Shown: positions 52,925 to 61,930, counted from the first letter of the stretch. The stretch: DNA of 64,000 bases from Sinomonas humi (GCF_000802235.1 NZ_JTDL01000098.1:1-64000); one strand, 5' to 3'. Made by a program: numbers and translations. The notes: generated by a model from the letters alone, not told the origin.

Positions 52925-54085
52925 CTAGGGGGTCGGGGTCGCGGTAGCCGTGGGCGTAGGCGTTGCTGTCGCGGTAGGCGACGGGGTTGGTGTCGCCGTC
53001 GGGGTTGGTGACGGTGTCGCCGTTGCTGAGGTGGCCATCGACGGAGCGCCATTCAACGTCGCGGTGGGGCTCGGCGTGGGCGTAGGGGTCGCCGTGGGCG
53101 ACGGCGTGGGGCTCGGCGTGGGGGTGGGGCTCGGCGTAGGCGTCGGGCTCGGCGTGTGGCTGGGGCTCGCGGACGACGACGGGCTGGCCGACGTCTGTTT
53201 CGACGTGGGTGCCGGGCCGGTAGTCGGCGCGGGGTTCGAGGCTGCCGGTGAATGGCTGGGCGTAGGGGCCGCCGCTGGCCCCGGAGCGGTCGGTGCGGGT
53301 GCCGGCGCCTTCTGGATCGTCTCTCCCGGGGCTGGCTCGTCGAGGGTCGTGGGAACGCTCCAGTTCTGGTTCGCCGGGGTCTGACCGCTCTTGGGCGTGT
53401 AGTCGGTGAGGGTGAGATTCGTGACCGGATCTGTCTGCTTGATCGGGATATACGTCCACTTCATGGGGTCCTCGTAGACGCCGCTGAGGTGGGTCTCGAA
53501 GTGGAGGTGCGGGCCTGTAGCGCTGCCCGTGTGGCCCACGAGACCGACGACCTGACTCGGCTGAACCGAGTCCCCAGCCTTCACGGCGCACGCGTGCATG
53601 TGGTTGTAGGTGGTCACGAGACCGTTGCCGTGGTTGACTTCGACGCGGTTCCCACCACCCCAGGGGTGCCAACCCGCGGCCTGGACAACTCCGGCGTCGG
53701 CAGCGTAGACGCGCGTGCCCTCCGCGGCCGCGAAGTCCTGGCCCCAGTGGAACTCGCCCGGCTGCCCGGTCAGGGGGTTGATCCGATAGCCGAAGGGCGA
53801 GGTAGGCACAAGGGTTTCGAGCGGAGCGTACAGTTGCCCCTTCGCAGGCCGAGGAAGGTCTGCCGAGGCGACCATGACTGTTCCCGAGTGATTGCCGGCG
53901 GGGATCGAACTGACCGCAGAACGGTCGAAGGTGAGGGTCGCGTTCGGGTCAGCGCGCACGACGTCCGAGCTACCGGAATCGGCGAACGCCGCGTTCGCGC
54001 CGCAGACCGCGCAGGCTATCGGTATAAGTAGCCCGACGAAGCCTCGACGACCGATCTGACGCCCTGCACCGCTTTGCTGCTCCAC
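52925..54085 (-). CDS. Secreted M23-family metallopeptidase (LytM-like) with Pro/Thr-rich tail
   Basis: 386 aa from GTG 54085 (GGGGAG upstream); a TTG at 54097 is less likely. Signal peptide or anchor: RRGFVGLLIPIACAVCGANA. The M23 catalytic core has GEFHWGQDFAAAEGTRVYAA (HxxxD zinc ligands) and TGPHLHFETHLSG (HxH). It cleaves peptidoglycan cross-links. The C-terminal 120 residues consist of SPTPTPSPTP-type repeats, a low-complexity linker that may cross or bind the wall. The 5' region contains a small TCATGC/GCATGA hairpin (54102-54121). Confidence 0.92.
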   Translation of the reverse strand: MEQQSGAGRQIGRRGFVGLLIPIACAVCGANAAFADSGSSDVVRADPNATLTFDRSAVSSIPAGNHSGTVMVASADLPRPAKGQLYAPLETLVPTSPFGYRINPLTGQPGEFHWGQDFAAAEGTRVYAADAGVVQAAGWHPWGGGNRVEVNHGNGLVTTYNHMHACAVKAGDSVQPSQVVGLVGHTGSATGPHLHFETHLSGVYEDPMKWTYIPIKQTDPVTNLTLTDYTPKSGQTPANQNWSVPTTLDEPAPGETIQKAPAPAPTAPGPAAAPTPSHSPAASNPAPTTGPAPTSKQTSASPSSSASPSHTPSPTPTPSPTPTPSPTPSPTATPTPTPSPTATLNGAPSMATSATATPSPTPTATPTPSPTATATPTPTATATPTP

Positions 54086-54309
54086 GTGACTCCCCAATCA
54101 GTCATGCGTTTTTCGGCATGATCTATCCAAGTAATTCGCGCCGAATGGCTCCATTGTCAGTTAGACAGAGCGATCCCGCTAGACATTGACAGAGTCACAC
54201 AGCGCTTCGACAGCTTGTCAAGAAAACGGGAGCAGTGAGAGCAGATCCGCGCCAATCGAGGATCAGAAATGGACTGGCGCTACGCACAAGGCTCGGGTGT
54301 TCACCGCAA

Positions 54310-54440
54310 CCGCTTGGGCGCTCGGGCCGCTTATGTGCACTCGAGCCGCTCGTGGGCGCTCGCGCCGCTTATGCGCGGCGGGGCAGCCGCGCATAAGCGG
54401 GGCAGCCGCGCATAAGCGGGAAAGCCGCGCAGGTGGAAAG
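54310..54440. repeat. 19-bp-period array inverting around a central palindrome
   Basis: CCGCTTATG-type words start at about 54310, 54327, 54346 and 54365. Then CCGCTTATGCGCGGC (54365-54379), 6-nt loop, and its exact complement GCCGCGCATAAGCGG (54386-54400) form a 15-bp palindrome. The same word in reverse orientation then recurs at 54405 and, truncated, at 54424: again 19-bp steps. The architecture matches the array at 14760-14985. The remaining 420 bp between the M23 start and the tRNA terminator (54098-54481) hold only promoter-like A/T-richer sequence and no gene. Confidence 0.75.
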
Positions 54441-54481
54441 GCCGAGGGCTCGGCCTCCGGGAGAGACGAAAGGGACGAAAA

Positions 54482-54512
54482 TGGCCCCGGAATCGAACCG
54501 ATCCCGGGGCCA
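54482..54512 (-). terminator. Rho-independent terminator of tRNA-Ser
   Basis: TGGCCCCGG (54482-54490) and CCGGGGCCA (54504-54512) form a 9-bp GC-rich stem; on the minus strand it is followed by ATTTTCG. It begins 6 bp past the tRNA 3' end. Confidence 0.8.
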
Positions 54513-54518
54513 CAACGG

Positions 54519-54603
54519 CGGAGGATGGGGGATTTGAACCCCCGAGGGCGTGAACCCAACACGCGTTCCAGGCGTGCGCCATAGGCCGCTAGGCGAATCC
54601 TCC
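54519..54603 (-). tRNA. tRNA-Ser, anticodon GGA
   Basis: Minus-strand 85-nt cloverleaf: 5' GGAGGAT pairs with 3' ATCCTCC, D-loop region TTCGCCTAGCGGCCTATGGC, anticodon loop CTGGAAC with GGA, a long class II variable arm, T-arm CGGGGGTTCAAATCCCCC and discriminator G. The CCA end is not encoded (CCG follows). Reads UCC and UCU serine codons. Confidence 0.95.
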
Positions 54604-54728
54604 AGATTGCCCCACGCACAGCCGCGCCCCTTCGGGCACCCTGTGCAGAGCAGACTCTAGAGTACCCGAGGTTGGCGGAAGCTGGCGAATCGGCGGGTGC
54701 GAGACCTGTGGACTGCGAGACTGTCCAG

Positions 54729-55064
54729 ATGGAGGAGTTCGACTGCCTTGTCGTCTACGTCCCGACTGCCGACGCCGACGGCCTCCGAAGCGCGATCGCA
54801 GACGCCGGAGCGGGCCGGCTTGGCAACTACGCGGCGTGCAGCTTCAGCGTCGAAGGGATCGGGCGCTTCACTCCCCTCGACGGGGCGCAGCCGACGATCG
54901 GGGCGGTCGGCGAGCCGGAACAGGTTCCCGAGACGCGGATCGAGGCGATCTACCCTCGGCGAGAGCGCAACGCCGTCGTCCGGGCGCTCATCGCGGCGCA
55001 CCCCTACGAGACGCCGGCTTTCATGACCTTCCCGGTGGACATCAGCCTCCCGCCGGAAGCCTGA
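54729..55064 (+). CDS. Stand-alone NIF3/YqfO-type domain protein
   Basis: 111 aa from ATG 54729. CLVVYVPTADADGLRSAIAD, AGAGRLGNYAACSFSVEGIG, RFTPLDGAQPTIGAVGEPEQ and AAHPYETPAFMTFPV match the insert (NGG1-interacting-factor-3-like, YqfO) domain, here without the metal-binding halves of full NIF3/YbgI proteins. Function of the single domain is unknown. Divergent from the tRNA; its 3' end overlaps the histidine-kinase gene end by 23 bp, tail to tail. Confidence 0.82.
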   Translation: MEEFDCLVVYVPTADADGLRSAIADAGAGRLGNYAACSFSVEGIGRFTPLDGAQPTIGAVGEPEQVPETRIEAIYPRRERNAVVRALIAAHPYETPAFMTFPVDISLPPEA

Positions 55065-56388
55065 CCGCGAAACACGCCCCGCCTTCCGGCGCCCTCCCGG
55101 CCGCGAGTTCCCCGCCGAGCCGGCCCGCGAGGCGCTGCGCGATCGAGAGCCCAAGCCCCGTCCCCACCGGCCGCTCCCCCTGGTAACGCGAATGCAGCGC
55201 GCCCCGTTCGAAGGCGTGGGCCAGGTCGTCCTCGCTCAGGCCGGGGCCGCCGTCGCGCACTTCGAGGACGACGCCGGCGCCCTCCCAGCGTCCGGCAAGC
55301 ACCACGGGCGCTCCGACGGGAGCGACTCGCAGGGCGTTCTCGACAAGGCCGTCGAGGAGCTGCCGCAGGCGGCGAGCGTCCGTCACGACGGGAAGCGGCG
55401 CGGGAACCTCAGCGCGCAAGACCACCCCCGCTGTTTCCGCGACAGCCCGCCACGCCTCGACAACCGCAGGCAGAATGGCGGCGGCGTCGACGGGCTGCAG
55501 GTCCACCCTGAAGTCGTCGGCCTCGAGCCGCGCGAGCTCGAGCAGGTCGCTCACGAAGTGGTCGAGTCTGCCGGCCTCGGCGCCGAGCGTCTGCCCCACG
55601 CGAGGGATGTCCTCGGCCGGGATCATCTCATCCGCGAGCGCCTCGGCGTAGCCCCTAAGGGCCGTGAGCGGCGTCCGCATCTCGTGCGAGACCGAGAGCA
55701 GGAATTCGCGCTGCCGGCCCTCGCTCGCGGTCAGCGAGGCATCCAGTGCTCCGAGCGCGTGGGCGACCTGCTCGACCTCAGCCGGCCCGCCGCCGTCGAC
55801 CGCCACCCCCCGTTCCCCGCCGGCGAGCTGCCGTGCAGCGCCGGCGACGTGAACAAGCGGGCGCGCTACCCAGCTCGCGACGAGCGCGCCCCCCGCAACC
55901 GCGCAAGCGAAGCCTATTAGCAGGGCCCAGAGGAGGCGGGCGACCAGGGGGCCCGCGGCCTGGTTCACGGCCGAGACCGGCTCGACGAGCGCAAGCCCGC
56001 CACCACCTGAGAGCGGCCGCGCCTCGACGACCACCGGCGTCCCGCTCACGGTCTCGGTCTGCGAGAAGGACCCGCCGGAGAGGACCTTGGAAACAGCGGC
56101 CCGGCTCACGTACTTGCGGCCCGCCCCGCTCACGGTGCCGTCCGGGCTCACAAGTGCGATGCGCCCCGCCTCACCGACGGCGAGTTCGCGGAGGGAGGCG
56201 AGGTTGGTCACGGACCCGGAAACGCTGAGTGCTTGCGCTTGGCGAGCGAGGCTTGCGCGAGCTTGGTCGACGGCGGCCGAGCGGATGAGCTGCGCGCCGA
56301 CGAGCCCTGCGACGAGCGTCGCCACCGCGGCTACGGCGGCCGTCACGAGAGTCACTCGCGCGTAGAGCGAGCGCAGCCACTTCCTCAT
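55042..56388 (-). CDS. Sensor histidine kinase (two TM helices, HAMP, HisKA, HATPase)
   Basis: 448 aa. TM1 near residues 11-34 (VTLVTAAVAAVATLVAGLVG), extracytoplasmic sensor of about 115 residues, TM2 (LLWALLIGFACAVAGGALVA), HAMP, then the H-box SVSHEMRTPLTALRGYAEAL with the phospho-His, N-box LLDGLVENALRVAPVGAPVV, G-boxes VRDGGPGLSEDD and GTGLGLSIAQRL. Pairs with the response regulator 10 bp upstream; both on the minus strand as regulator-kinase order. Signal unknown. Confidence 0.93.
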   Translation of the reverse strand: MRKWLRSLYARVTLVTAAVAAVATLVAGLVGAQLIRSAAVDQARASLARQAQALSVSGSVTNLASLRELAVGEAGRIALVSPDGTVSGAGRKYVSRAAVSKVLSGGSFSQTETVSGTPVVVEARPLSGGGGLALVEPVSAVNQAAGPLVARLLWALLIGFACAVAGGALVASWVARPLVHVAGAARQLAGGERGVAVDGGGPAEVEQVAHALGALDASLTASEGRQREFLLSVSHEMRTPLTALRGYAEALADEMIPAEDIPRVGQTLGAEAGRLDHFVSDLLELARLEADDFRVDLQPVDAAAILPAVVEAWRAVAETAGVVLRAEVPAPLPVVTDARRLRQLLDGLVENALRVAPVGAPVVLAGRWEGAGVVLEVRDGGPGLSEDDLAHAFERGALHSRYQGERPVGTGLGLSIAQRLAGRLGGELAAGRAPEGGACFAVRLPAGG

Positions 56389-56398
56389 GGCGCGTTCC

Positions 56399-57103
56399 TC
56401 ACGTCCCAGCGCCGCCTTCTGCCGAGGCGCTGTAGCCGACGCCGCGCGTCGTCCTGAGCGGGCTCGCGTCGCCGAGCTTCGCGCGGACCTGCGCCACGTG
56501 GACGTCGACGGTACGGCCGCCGCCGTAGTCCGCCTGGCCCCACACGGCCGAGAGGAGCTGCTCGCGGCTGAACACGCGCCCCGGCTGGCTCATGAGGTGG
56601 GCGAGCAGGTCGAATTCGAGTGCCGTGAGCTGCACCGCGCGCCCGTCGGCCTCCGCGGTGCGCCGGCCGAGATCCAGCCGGATGCGGCCCACGGCAAGGA
56701 CGCGCGGCGCCTGAGGACCGGCCGCGCGCCGGAGCACGCTGCGGACGCGCGCGACCAGCTCGCGGGGCGAGAAGGGCTTGGTGAGGTAGTCGTCCGCACC
56801 GAGTTCGAGGCCGAGGACCCGGTCCACCTCGTCGTCGCGGGCGGTCACGAAGATCACGGGCGTCCAGTCGTCCTCTTCGCGCAGCCGCCGGCAGATCTCG
56901 ACGCCGTCGATCCCCGGCAGCCCCACGTCCAGGACGATCGCGACCGGCCGCAGCTGCCGAATCCGCGAAAGCGCGGCAGCTCCGTCCCGCTCGACGTGCA
57001 CGCCGAAGCCGGCGCGAGCCAGGTAGAGGCGTTCGAGGTCAGCAATCGCATGCTCGTCCTCGACCACGAGCACAAGCCCGCGCCCCTCGCCGGAGTTGTC
57101 CAC
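56399..57103 (-). CDS. OmpR/PhoB-family response regulator
   Basis: 234 aa from GTG 57103 (GGTGG upstream; the frame further 5' is shadow). Receiver: VLVVEDEHAIADLERLYLAR (acidic pocket), phospho-Asp in VLDVGLPGIDG, Lys in YLTKPFSPRELV. C-terminal winged helix: LTALEFDLLAHLMSQPGRVF, SREQLLSAVWGQADYGGGRT, VDVHVAQVRAKLGD. First gene of the two-component operon. Divergent from the secreted or anchored protein at 57270, which may be a target (inference). Confidence 0.93.
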   Translation of the reverse strand: MDNSGEGRGLVLVVEDEHAIADLERLYLARAGFGVHVERDGAAALSRIRQLRPVAIVLDVGLPGIDGVEICRRLREEDDWTPVIFVTARDDEVDRVLGLELGADDYLTKPFSPRELVARVRSVLRRAAGPQAPRVLAVGRIRLDLGRRTAEADGRAVQLTALEFDLLAHLMSQPGRVFSREQLLSAVWGQADYGGGRTVDVHVAQVRAKLGDASPLRTTRGVGYSASAEGGAGT

Positions 57104-57269
57104 GCCACCATTCAAGCGCACGACGACGGCCGCCGGCCCGGGCGGGCGAGGCGTCCCGGAGACTTTACATTCCTCGAACAAAGCCCGAACAGTGTCCTTG
57201 TGATGCCCGGCGAACATGGGTCTGTAGCCCGGAGAACCGTGCCGGGCAGTCGCTCAGAAAGGAACGTCA

Positions 57270-57967
57270 TGGACCTCAGGACGACCGAGAGGCCGTGGGA
57301 CGCCCCGAAGCCGAAGCGCTCTGGGCGCTGGATGGCGGGCGCAGCCTCCGCGCTCGCCGCTGCCCTCCTCGCCGGTGGCGGCATCGCCGTCGCCGTGGAG
57401 GCTCACCAGGGGCCGGCGGCCGGCACTGCCAGCGCCACTCAGCCTGCCGATGACTCGCTCGCAAGCCTCACCTCGCTCGACGGCCTGGGAGCGGACGTCA
57501 CCGCCCAGCCCGCCGCCGTCGTCGCCCCCGCGGCGAACGCGACGCCGGCGCCGTCGTCGGCCACCGCGAAGCACCCCGCGCGGGCGGCGCTGCGGCGGGT
57601 GCTCGCCGTCATCATCCGGCAGGACGGCACGGCTCAGTACGGCCAGAACGCGCAGAAGGCTGCGCGAGCCGCCGTCAACCGCTTCCCGGCCGCCTTCCGG
57701 CACCTGCCCGCCAAGATGCAGCAGGACCTCTGGACCCTCGCGGGCGCGCCGGCTGGCCAGGAAGTCTCGGACGCGCAGAACGTCAAGAACAACGCGCTCA
57801 ACGGCACCTACGGCGCGGCCGTGCAGAAGCTCGCCCAGGCCATTCAGAAGGCACCGGCTCAGAAAGCACCGGCGAAGACTCCGAAGCCGAGCGCGGCGCC
57901 GAGCACTCCGAGCCCGAGCGCTCCGGCGACGAACGCCCCCTCCCCGAGCGCGACGACCGGGAGCTGA
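57270..57967 (+). CDS. Membrane-anchored or secreted protein of unknown function
   Basis: 232 aa from ATG 57270 (AGAAAGGA upstream). Cytoplasmic basic N-terminus, one hydrophobic helix (AASALAAALLAGGGIAVAVE, residues about 24-43), then Ala/Pro/Thr-rich sequence. A helical segment of about 80 residues (RAALRRVLAVIIRQDGTAQY and RHLPAKMQQDLWTLAGAPAG) lies in the middle. The tail is Pro/Ser/Ala-rich (KPSAAPSTPSPSAPATNAPS). No recognised domain. Divergent from the two-component operon, 166 bp apart, which suggests common control. Followed by the SRP RNA gene. Confidence 0.7.
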
Positions 57968-58013
57968 CGAGCCGATTCGAGGCGCCCGTGGAACTCCGCT
58001 AAGATGGAGCCCA

Positions 58014-58104
58014 GCCCCTCATGTGGCGTCATCCTGCTGAACTCCCCCAGGACCGGAAGGTAGCAAGGGTAGGTGGGCTCTGGCGGGTGCATGAGGGGCC
58101 TTTT
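58014..58104 (+). ncRNA. ffs: Small signal-recognition-particle RNA (4.5S type)
   Basis: About 91 nt. GCCCCTCATG (58014-58023) pairs exactly with CATGAGGGGC (58090-58099). The inner loop carries the conserved domain IV word CAGGACCGGAAGGTAGCAAG (58049-58068), the Ffh-binding site. The terminal stem is followed by CTTTT, which can end transcription. Location just before dnaX is common in actinobacteria. Exact ends are estimated from the stem. Confidence 0.92.
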
Positions 58105-58159
58105 CGTACCTGTGGATAACCCGCTTCGGGTGTCGGTCCAGATTGGTAGGGTTTTCTCC

Positions 58160-61100
58160 GTGAGTTCTCCGACTGCCCTCTATCGCCGGTATCGGCCGGA
58201 CACGTTCCAAGACGTGATCGGGCAGGAGCACGTCACCGAGCCGCTCATGACCGCGCTCCGGAAGGATCGGGTCAACCACGCCTACCTCTTCTCCGGTCCT
58301 CGCGGCTGCGGCAAGACGACCTCGGCCCGCATCCTCGCCCGTTGCCTCAATTGCGAGAAGGGCCCGACTCCCGAACCGTGCGGCGTCTGCCCCAGCTGTG
58401 TGGAACTCGCGCGGGGTGGTTCAGGCTCGCTCGATGTCATCGAGATCGACGCCGCGAGCCACGGGGGCGTGGACGACGCGCGGGACCTCCGCGAGCGGGC
58501 GACGTTCGCCCCTGTGCGCGACCGCTACAAGATCTTCATCATCGACGAGGCCCACATGGTCACGTCGGCTGGCTTCAACGCGCTGCTCAAGATCGTGGAG
58601 GAGCCGCCGGAGCACATCAAGTTCATCTTCGCGACCACTGAGCCGGACAAGGTCATCGGCACGATCCGCTCGCGGACGCACCACTATCCGTTCCGGCTCG
58701 TGCCGCCTGAGCCGCTCATGGCCTACCTCGAGAAGCTCTGCGCCGAGGAGCATGTGGCAGTCGAGCCGGGCGTGCTTTCGCTCGTGGTCCGGGCCGGCGG
58801 AGGGTCTGTCCGCGACTCGCTCTCGGTGCTCGATCAGCTCATGGCGGGCGCGGGCGAGAGCGGGATCAATTATGAACTCGCCGTCGCCCTTCTCGGGTAC
58901 ACGCATGCCGCGCTCTTGGACGACGTTGTGGACGCCGTCTCGGCGGGAGATTCCGGAACCGTGTTCCGGGCCGTGGATCGTGTCATCCAGACCGGCCACG
59001 ACCCGCGACGGTTCGTTGAGGACCTCCTTGAGCGGTTCCGCGACCTCATCATCGTCCAGGCGCTCCCCGAAGCCGCCGAGGCGATTCTCCGCGGCGTCCC
59101 GGCCGACCAGCTCGCCCGCATGCGGACTCAAGCCCAATCGCTCGGGGCGGCGGAGCTCTCGCGGGCCGCGGACATCACGAACGCGGCGTTCAACGAGATG
59201 ACCGGTGCGACCTCTCCCCGCCTCCATCTCGAGCTGCTCTGCGCACGGCTCATGCTCCCGGGCGCCGACAGCGATCAGGGCCTGGCTGCCCGGCTTGATC
59301 GGCTCGAGCGGCGGCTCTCCTTCGAGCACGGGGCTGCGAGCGCCGCGTCCGACGCCGGCGCGAACCGCGGAGCAGCCCCCGCCGGGGAGCCAACCGCTGC
59401 TGCACCGGTTGAGGCGTCCGCGCCCGCGAAGCCAACTCTCGCCTCCCCAGAGCCTGCGCCTGCTAAGGAGCGCGGGCCCGAGCCGTTGGCTGTCTCGGAG
59501 CCGTTGGTTGTCTCGGAGCCCGCGTCCGTCTCTGAACCGGAGCCGGCCGCGCCGCCCCACCCGGTCAAGGCCGAGCCGGAGCCGGCCGCGCCGATGGCAG
59601 AGCCGGCGCAGCGCGCCGAGGTTCCGCAGCGCGCCGAGGTTCCGCAGCGCGCCGAGGTTCCGCAGCACGTCCGGACCCCGCAGCCCCGTCAAGCCAGTTC
59701 GGAACCGCGCCCACAGACCGGAGCGACAAGTGGTGGTTCGGGCAGCGTTGAAATGTTCCGGCGTGCGTGGCCCGAGGTCTTGGAAGCGCTCACTGCGATC
59801 AAGCGCCTGACGTGGATTCTCGTGAGCCAGAACGCCAACGTGGCAGGGTTCGACGGTCGGACGCTCACCCTCGCCTTCGCCAATTCGGGGTCCGCCAACT
59901 CATTCTCACGCGGCGACCACCCCGACAATGTGCGACGCGCCGTGCAGCAGGTTCTTGGCGTGGATGTCCAGATCGACGCCACGACCGGCGGAAACGGTCC
60001 TGTTCCCGCAGCTGCGAGGGGAGCTGAGCCTGGCCCAAAAGCACCGGCTGATAGTCCCAGGGAATCCCACGCGCCCGAAACAGTTCGCGTACCCGAAACT
60101 CGTCGTACCGACCCGTCGACTGCGCCTGCGGCCCAAACTGCGCATGCTGCACCCACTGCGCAACCAACAGCGCGCCCGACTTCGCCCGCCGAACCTGTCA
60201 CCCCGCCGGCCCCTACGGCCGCCGATATAGCTTGGGGCCTAGCCCCGGCTCCGGCTTCAACAGTTGGCGTACCCGAAACGAACCCGGCCCGGACAGTTGG
60301 CGTACCCGAAACGAACCCGCCCCGCACAGTTGGCGTACCCGAAACGAACCCGCCCCGCACAGTTGGCGTACCCGAAACGAACCCGCCCCGCACAGTTGGC
60401 GTACCCGAAACGAACCCGGGGGAGCGGAACGACCAAGGGCCGCAGCGGCCGGAATCCGGCCCCTCCGCGTCCAATCAAGCGTCCGAGACCGGTCAAGTCT
60501 CCGCCTCCGCCCAACCGTCAGCCTCCGCGGCCACCCAACCGTCAGCTTCCGTCCAACCGCCCGCGCCGGCTGAAGCGTCCGTGCCTGCTGAAGCGTCGGC
60601 GGCGACTGAAGCGTCGGCGGCAACTGAAGCGCCCGCGCCGGCTGAAGCGTCCGCGTCCGCTCAAGCCTCCGACGACCCCTACGCTGACATCCCTTATGAC
60701 GACGAAGAGCCAGCAGCCGAGTGGGACGAGCCGCTGCCGGAAGAGTCGCTCCCCGAGGACGATGGCCGTCGTCGTCCGTCCAGCCCGCGGGAGACCCCAC
60801 CTGCCGCGGCAGCCGCAGGCGAGCGGGGCCGTGATCCCTGGGCGTACGCGAGGGAGTCATCCCCCGGAGTCTGGGCGGTGGGCAGCGAGCCGAACACCGG
60901 CGCCGCCTCGCACGAGGCGACGCCCTCGGCGCAGCGCGAGGTCCCGCCGTCGTACGCTCCCGCGGCCGCGCAGCCGCCAGCGGCCCCTCGGCCCGCCCCG
61001 GCTCAGGCGCCCCAACCCTCCCAGCCGGCGGCCTCACCGGACGACGCCGGGCAGAACCTGAGCATGTACCAGCGGCTTTCGCGGCGAGCGGCGCAACAGG

Positions 61101-61288
61101 CACAGGAGCAGGCCAAGGCGCAGACGGCGAATGTCCAGACGAAGCCGGTCATGGAAGACATCCCGAGTGCGGACGACGAGACGGTCGAAGCGTCCGGCCT
61201 GTTCGGTCGCGCCGCGGTCGAGCGGATTCTCGGCGGGAAGCTCCTCGAAGAGCGATCGCTTGACGGCTCTGTCCTCCCGCCGCGCTAG
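58160..61288 (+). CDS. dnaX: DNA polymerase III subunits gamma/tau
   Basis: 1042 aa from GTG 58160 (VSSPTALYRRYRPDTFQDVI); the frame further 5' runs through the SRP RNA and is rejected. Clamp-loader ATPase: GPRGCGKTTSAR (Walker A, residues about 46-53), zinc cysteines CLNCEKGPTPEPCGVCPSC, IIDEAHMVTSAGFNALLKIV (Walker B) and a sensor-1 ATTEPDK. Domain III follows to about residue 400. The remaining 600 residues are a long, repetitive Pro/Glu/Ala linker: RAEVPQ x3, TVGVPETNPPR x5 and EASAATEAS-like units. This is unusually long for tau. The C-terminal end (about 985-1042) looks folded and may bind DnaE or DnaB. No programmed frameshift motif is evident. Confidence 0.95.
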   Translation: MSSPTALYRRYRPDTFQDVIGQEHVTEPLMTALRKDRVNHAYLFSGPRGCGKTTSARILARCLNCEKGPTPEPCGVCPSCVELARGGSGSLDVIEIDAASHGGVDDARDLRERATFAPVRDRYKIFIIDEAHMVTSAGFNALLKIVEEPPEHIKFIFATTEPDKVIGTIRSRTHHYPFRLVPPEPLMAYLEKLCAEEHVAVEPGVLSLVVRAGGGSVRDSLSVLDQLMAGAGESGINYELAVALLGYTHAALLDDVVDAVSAGDSGTVFRAVDRVIQTGHDPRRFVEDLLERFRDLIIVQALPEAAEAILRGVPADQLARMRTQAQSLGAAELSRAADITNAAFNEMTGATSPRLHLELLCARLMLPGADSDQGLAARLDRLERRLSFEHGAASAASDAGANRGAAPAGEPTAAAPVEASAPAKPTLASPEPAPAKERGPEPLAVSEPLVVSEPASVSEPEPAAPPHPVKAEPEPAAPMAEPAQRAEVPQRAEVPQRAEVPQHVRTPQPRQASSEPRPQTGATSGGSGSVEMFRRAWPEVLEALTAIKRLTWILVSQNANVAGFDGRTLTLAFANSGSANSFSRGDHPDNVRRAVQQVLGVDVQIDATTGGNGPVPAAARGAEPGPKAPADSPRESHAPETVRVPETRRTDPSTAPAAQTAHAAPTAQPTARPTSPAEPVTPPAPTAADIAWGLAPAPASTVGVPETNPARTVGVPETNPPRTVGVPETNPPRTVGVPETNPPRTVGVPETNPGERNDQGPQRPESGPSASNQASETGQVSASAQPSASAATQPSASVQPPAPAEASVPAEASAATEASAATEAPAPAEASASAQASDDPYADIPYDDEEPAAEWDEPLPEESLPEDDGRRRPSSPRETPPAAAAAGERGRDPWAYARESSPGVWAVGSEPNTGAASHEATPSAQREVPPSYAPAAAQPPAAPRPAPAQAPQPSQPAASPDDAGQNLSMYQRLSRRAAQQAQEQAKAQTANVQTKPVMEDIPSADDETVEASGLFGRAAVERILGGKLLEERSLDGSVLPPR
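60260..60424 (+). repeat. 33-bp in-frame tandem repeat in dnaX (five copies)
   Basis: Units start at 60260, 60293, 60326, 60359 and 60392, exactly 33 bp apart, each holding the 18-nt word AGTTGGCGTACCCGAAAC. They encode TVGVPETNPPR-type repeats. A single diverged copy (CAGTTCGCGTACCCGAAAC) lies at 60081-60099. The reverse complement of the 18-nt word occurs outside dnaX at 49304-49321. Other short repeats (18 bp) occur at about 59617-59670 and 60580-60660. Confidence 0.9.
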
Positions 61289-61330
61289 CGCCCGCGCTCA
61301 GGCGCGACCCGGAGGCGGTAGCGTAGTGGG

Positions 61331-61930
61331 GTGTATGAAGGCGCAGTTCAGGATCTGATCGACGAGCTCGGCAGGCTCCCCGGCATCGGACCGAAATCCG
61401 CTCAGCGGCTCGCCTTCCACATCCTGGAGGCGGACGGCGACGACATGAAGCGGCTCGTCGCAGCGATCACAACCGTCAAGGAGCGGGTCAAGTTCTGCCA
61501 GATCTGCGGCAACGTCTCGGAGCAGGAGACCTGCTCGATCTGCCGCGATCCGCGCCGGGATCCGAGCGTCATCTGCGTCGTCGAGGAATCGAAGGACGTG
61601 GTGGCGGTCGAACGCACGCGAGCGTTCCGCGGCCGATACCACGTGCTAGGAGGGGCGATCAACCCCATCGCCGGAATCGGGCCCGACCAGCTCCGCATCC
61701 GCGAGCTCCTCGGCCGCCTCAACGACGACGCCGTCATCGAGATCATCATCGCGACCAACCCCAACCTCGAGGGAGAGGCGACCTCTACCTATCTCGCCCG
61801 GATGCTACAGAGCATCGGCATCAAGGTGACCCGTCTCGCCTCAGGGCTCCCCGTCGGCGGAGACCTCGAGTACGCCGACGAGATCACTCTCGGGCGGGCG
61901 TTCGAGGGCAGGCGCAGCGCGATCGGCTGA
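61331..61930 (+). CDS. recR: Recombination mediator RecR
   Basis: 199 aa from GTG 61331. HhH motif [20 protein letters not shown], zinc finger [20 protein letters not shown] (four Cys), Toprim core [20 protein letters not shown], and the Walker-B-like C-terminus. Helps load RecA on gapped DNA with RecO. Full length. Classic dnaX-recR order. Confidence 0.96.
   Translation: MYEGAVQDLIDELGRLPGIGPKSAQRLAFHILEADGDDMKRLVAAITTVKERVKFCQICGNVSEQETCSICRDPRRDPSVICVVEESKDVVAVERTRAFRGRYHVLGGAINPIAGIGPDQLRIRELLGRLNDDAVIEIIIATNPNLEGEATSTYLARMLQSIGIKVTRLASGLPVGGDLEYADEITLGRAFEGRRSAIG

Noticed and set aside
54482-54512. Remnant of another tRNA (loop reads GGTTCGATTCC, like a T-arm)
   Set aside because: The stem pairing does not give a 5-bp T-stem with a 7-nt loop. 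A terminator explains it better.
54519-54603. tRNA-Ser as site of an integrated element
   Set aside because: No integrase, no repeat of the tRNA 3' end elsewhere in the window and no change in gene content beside it.
58073-58159. 5' extension of dnaX
   Set aside because: It reads through the SRP RNA 3' end; the conserved N-terminus starts at GTG 58160.
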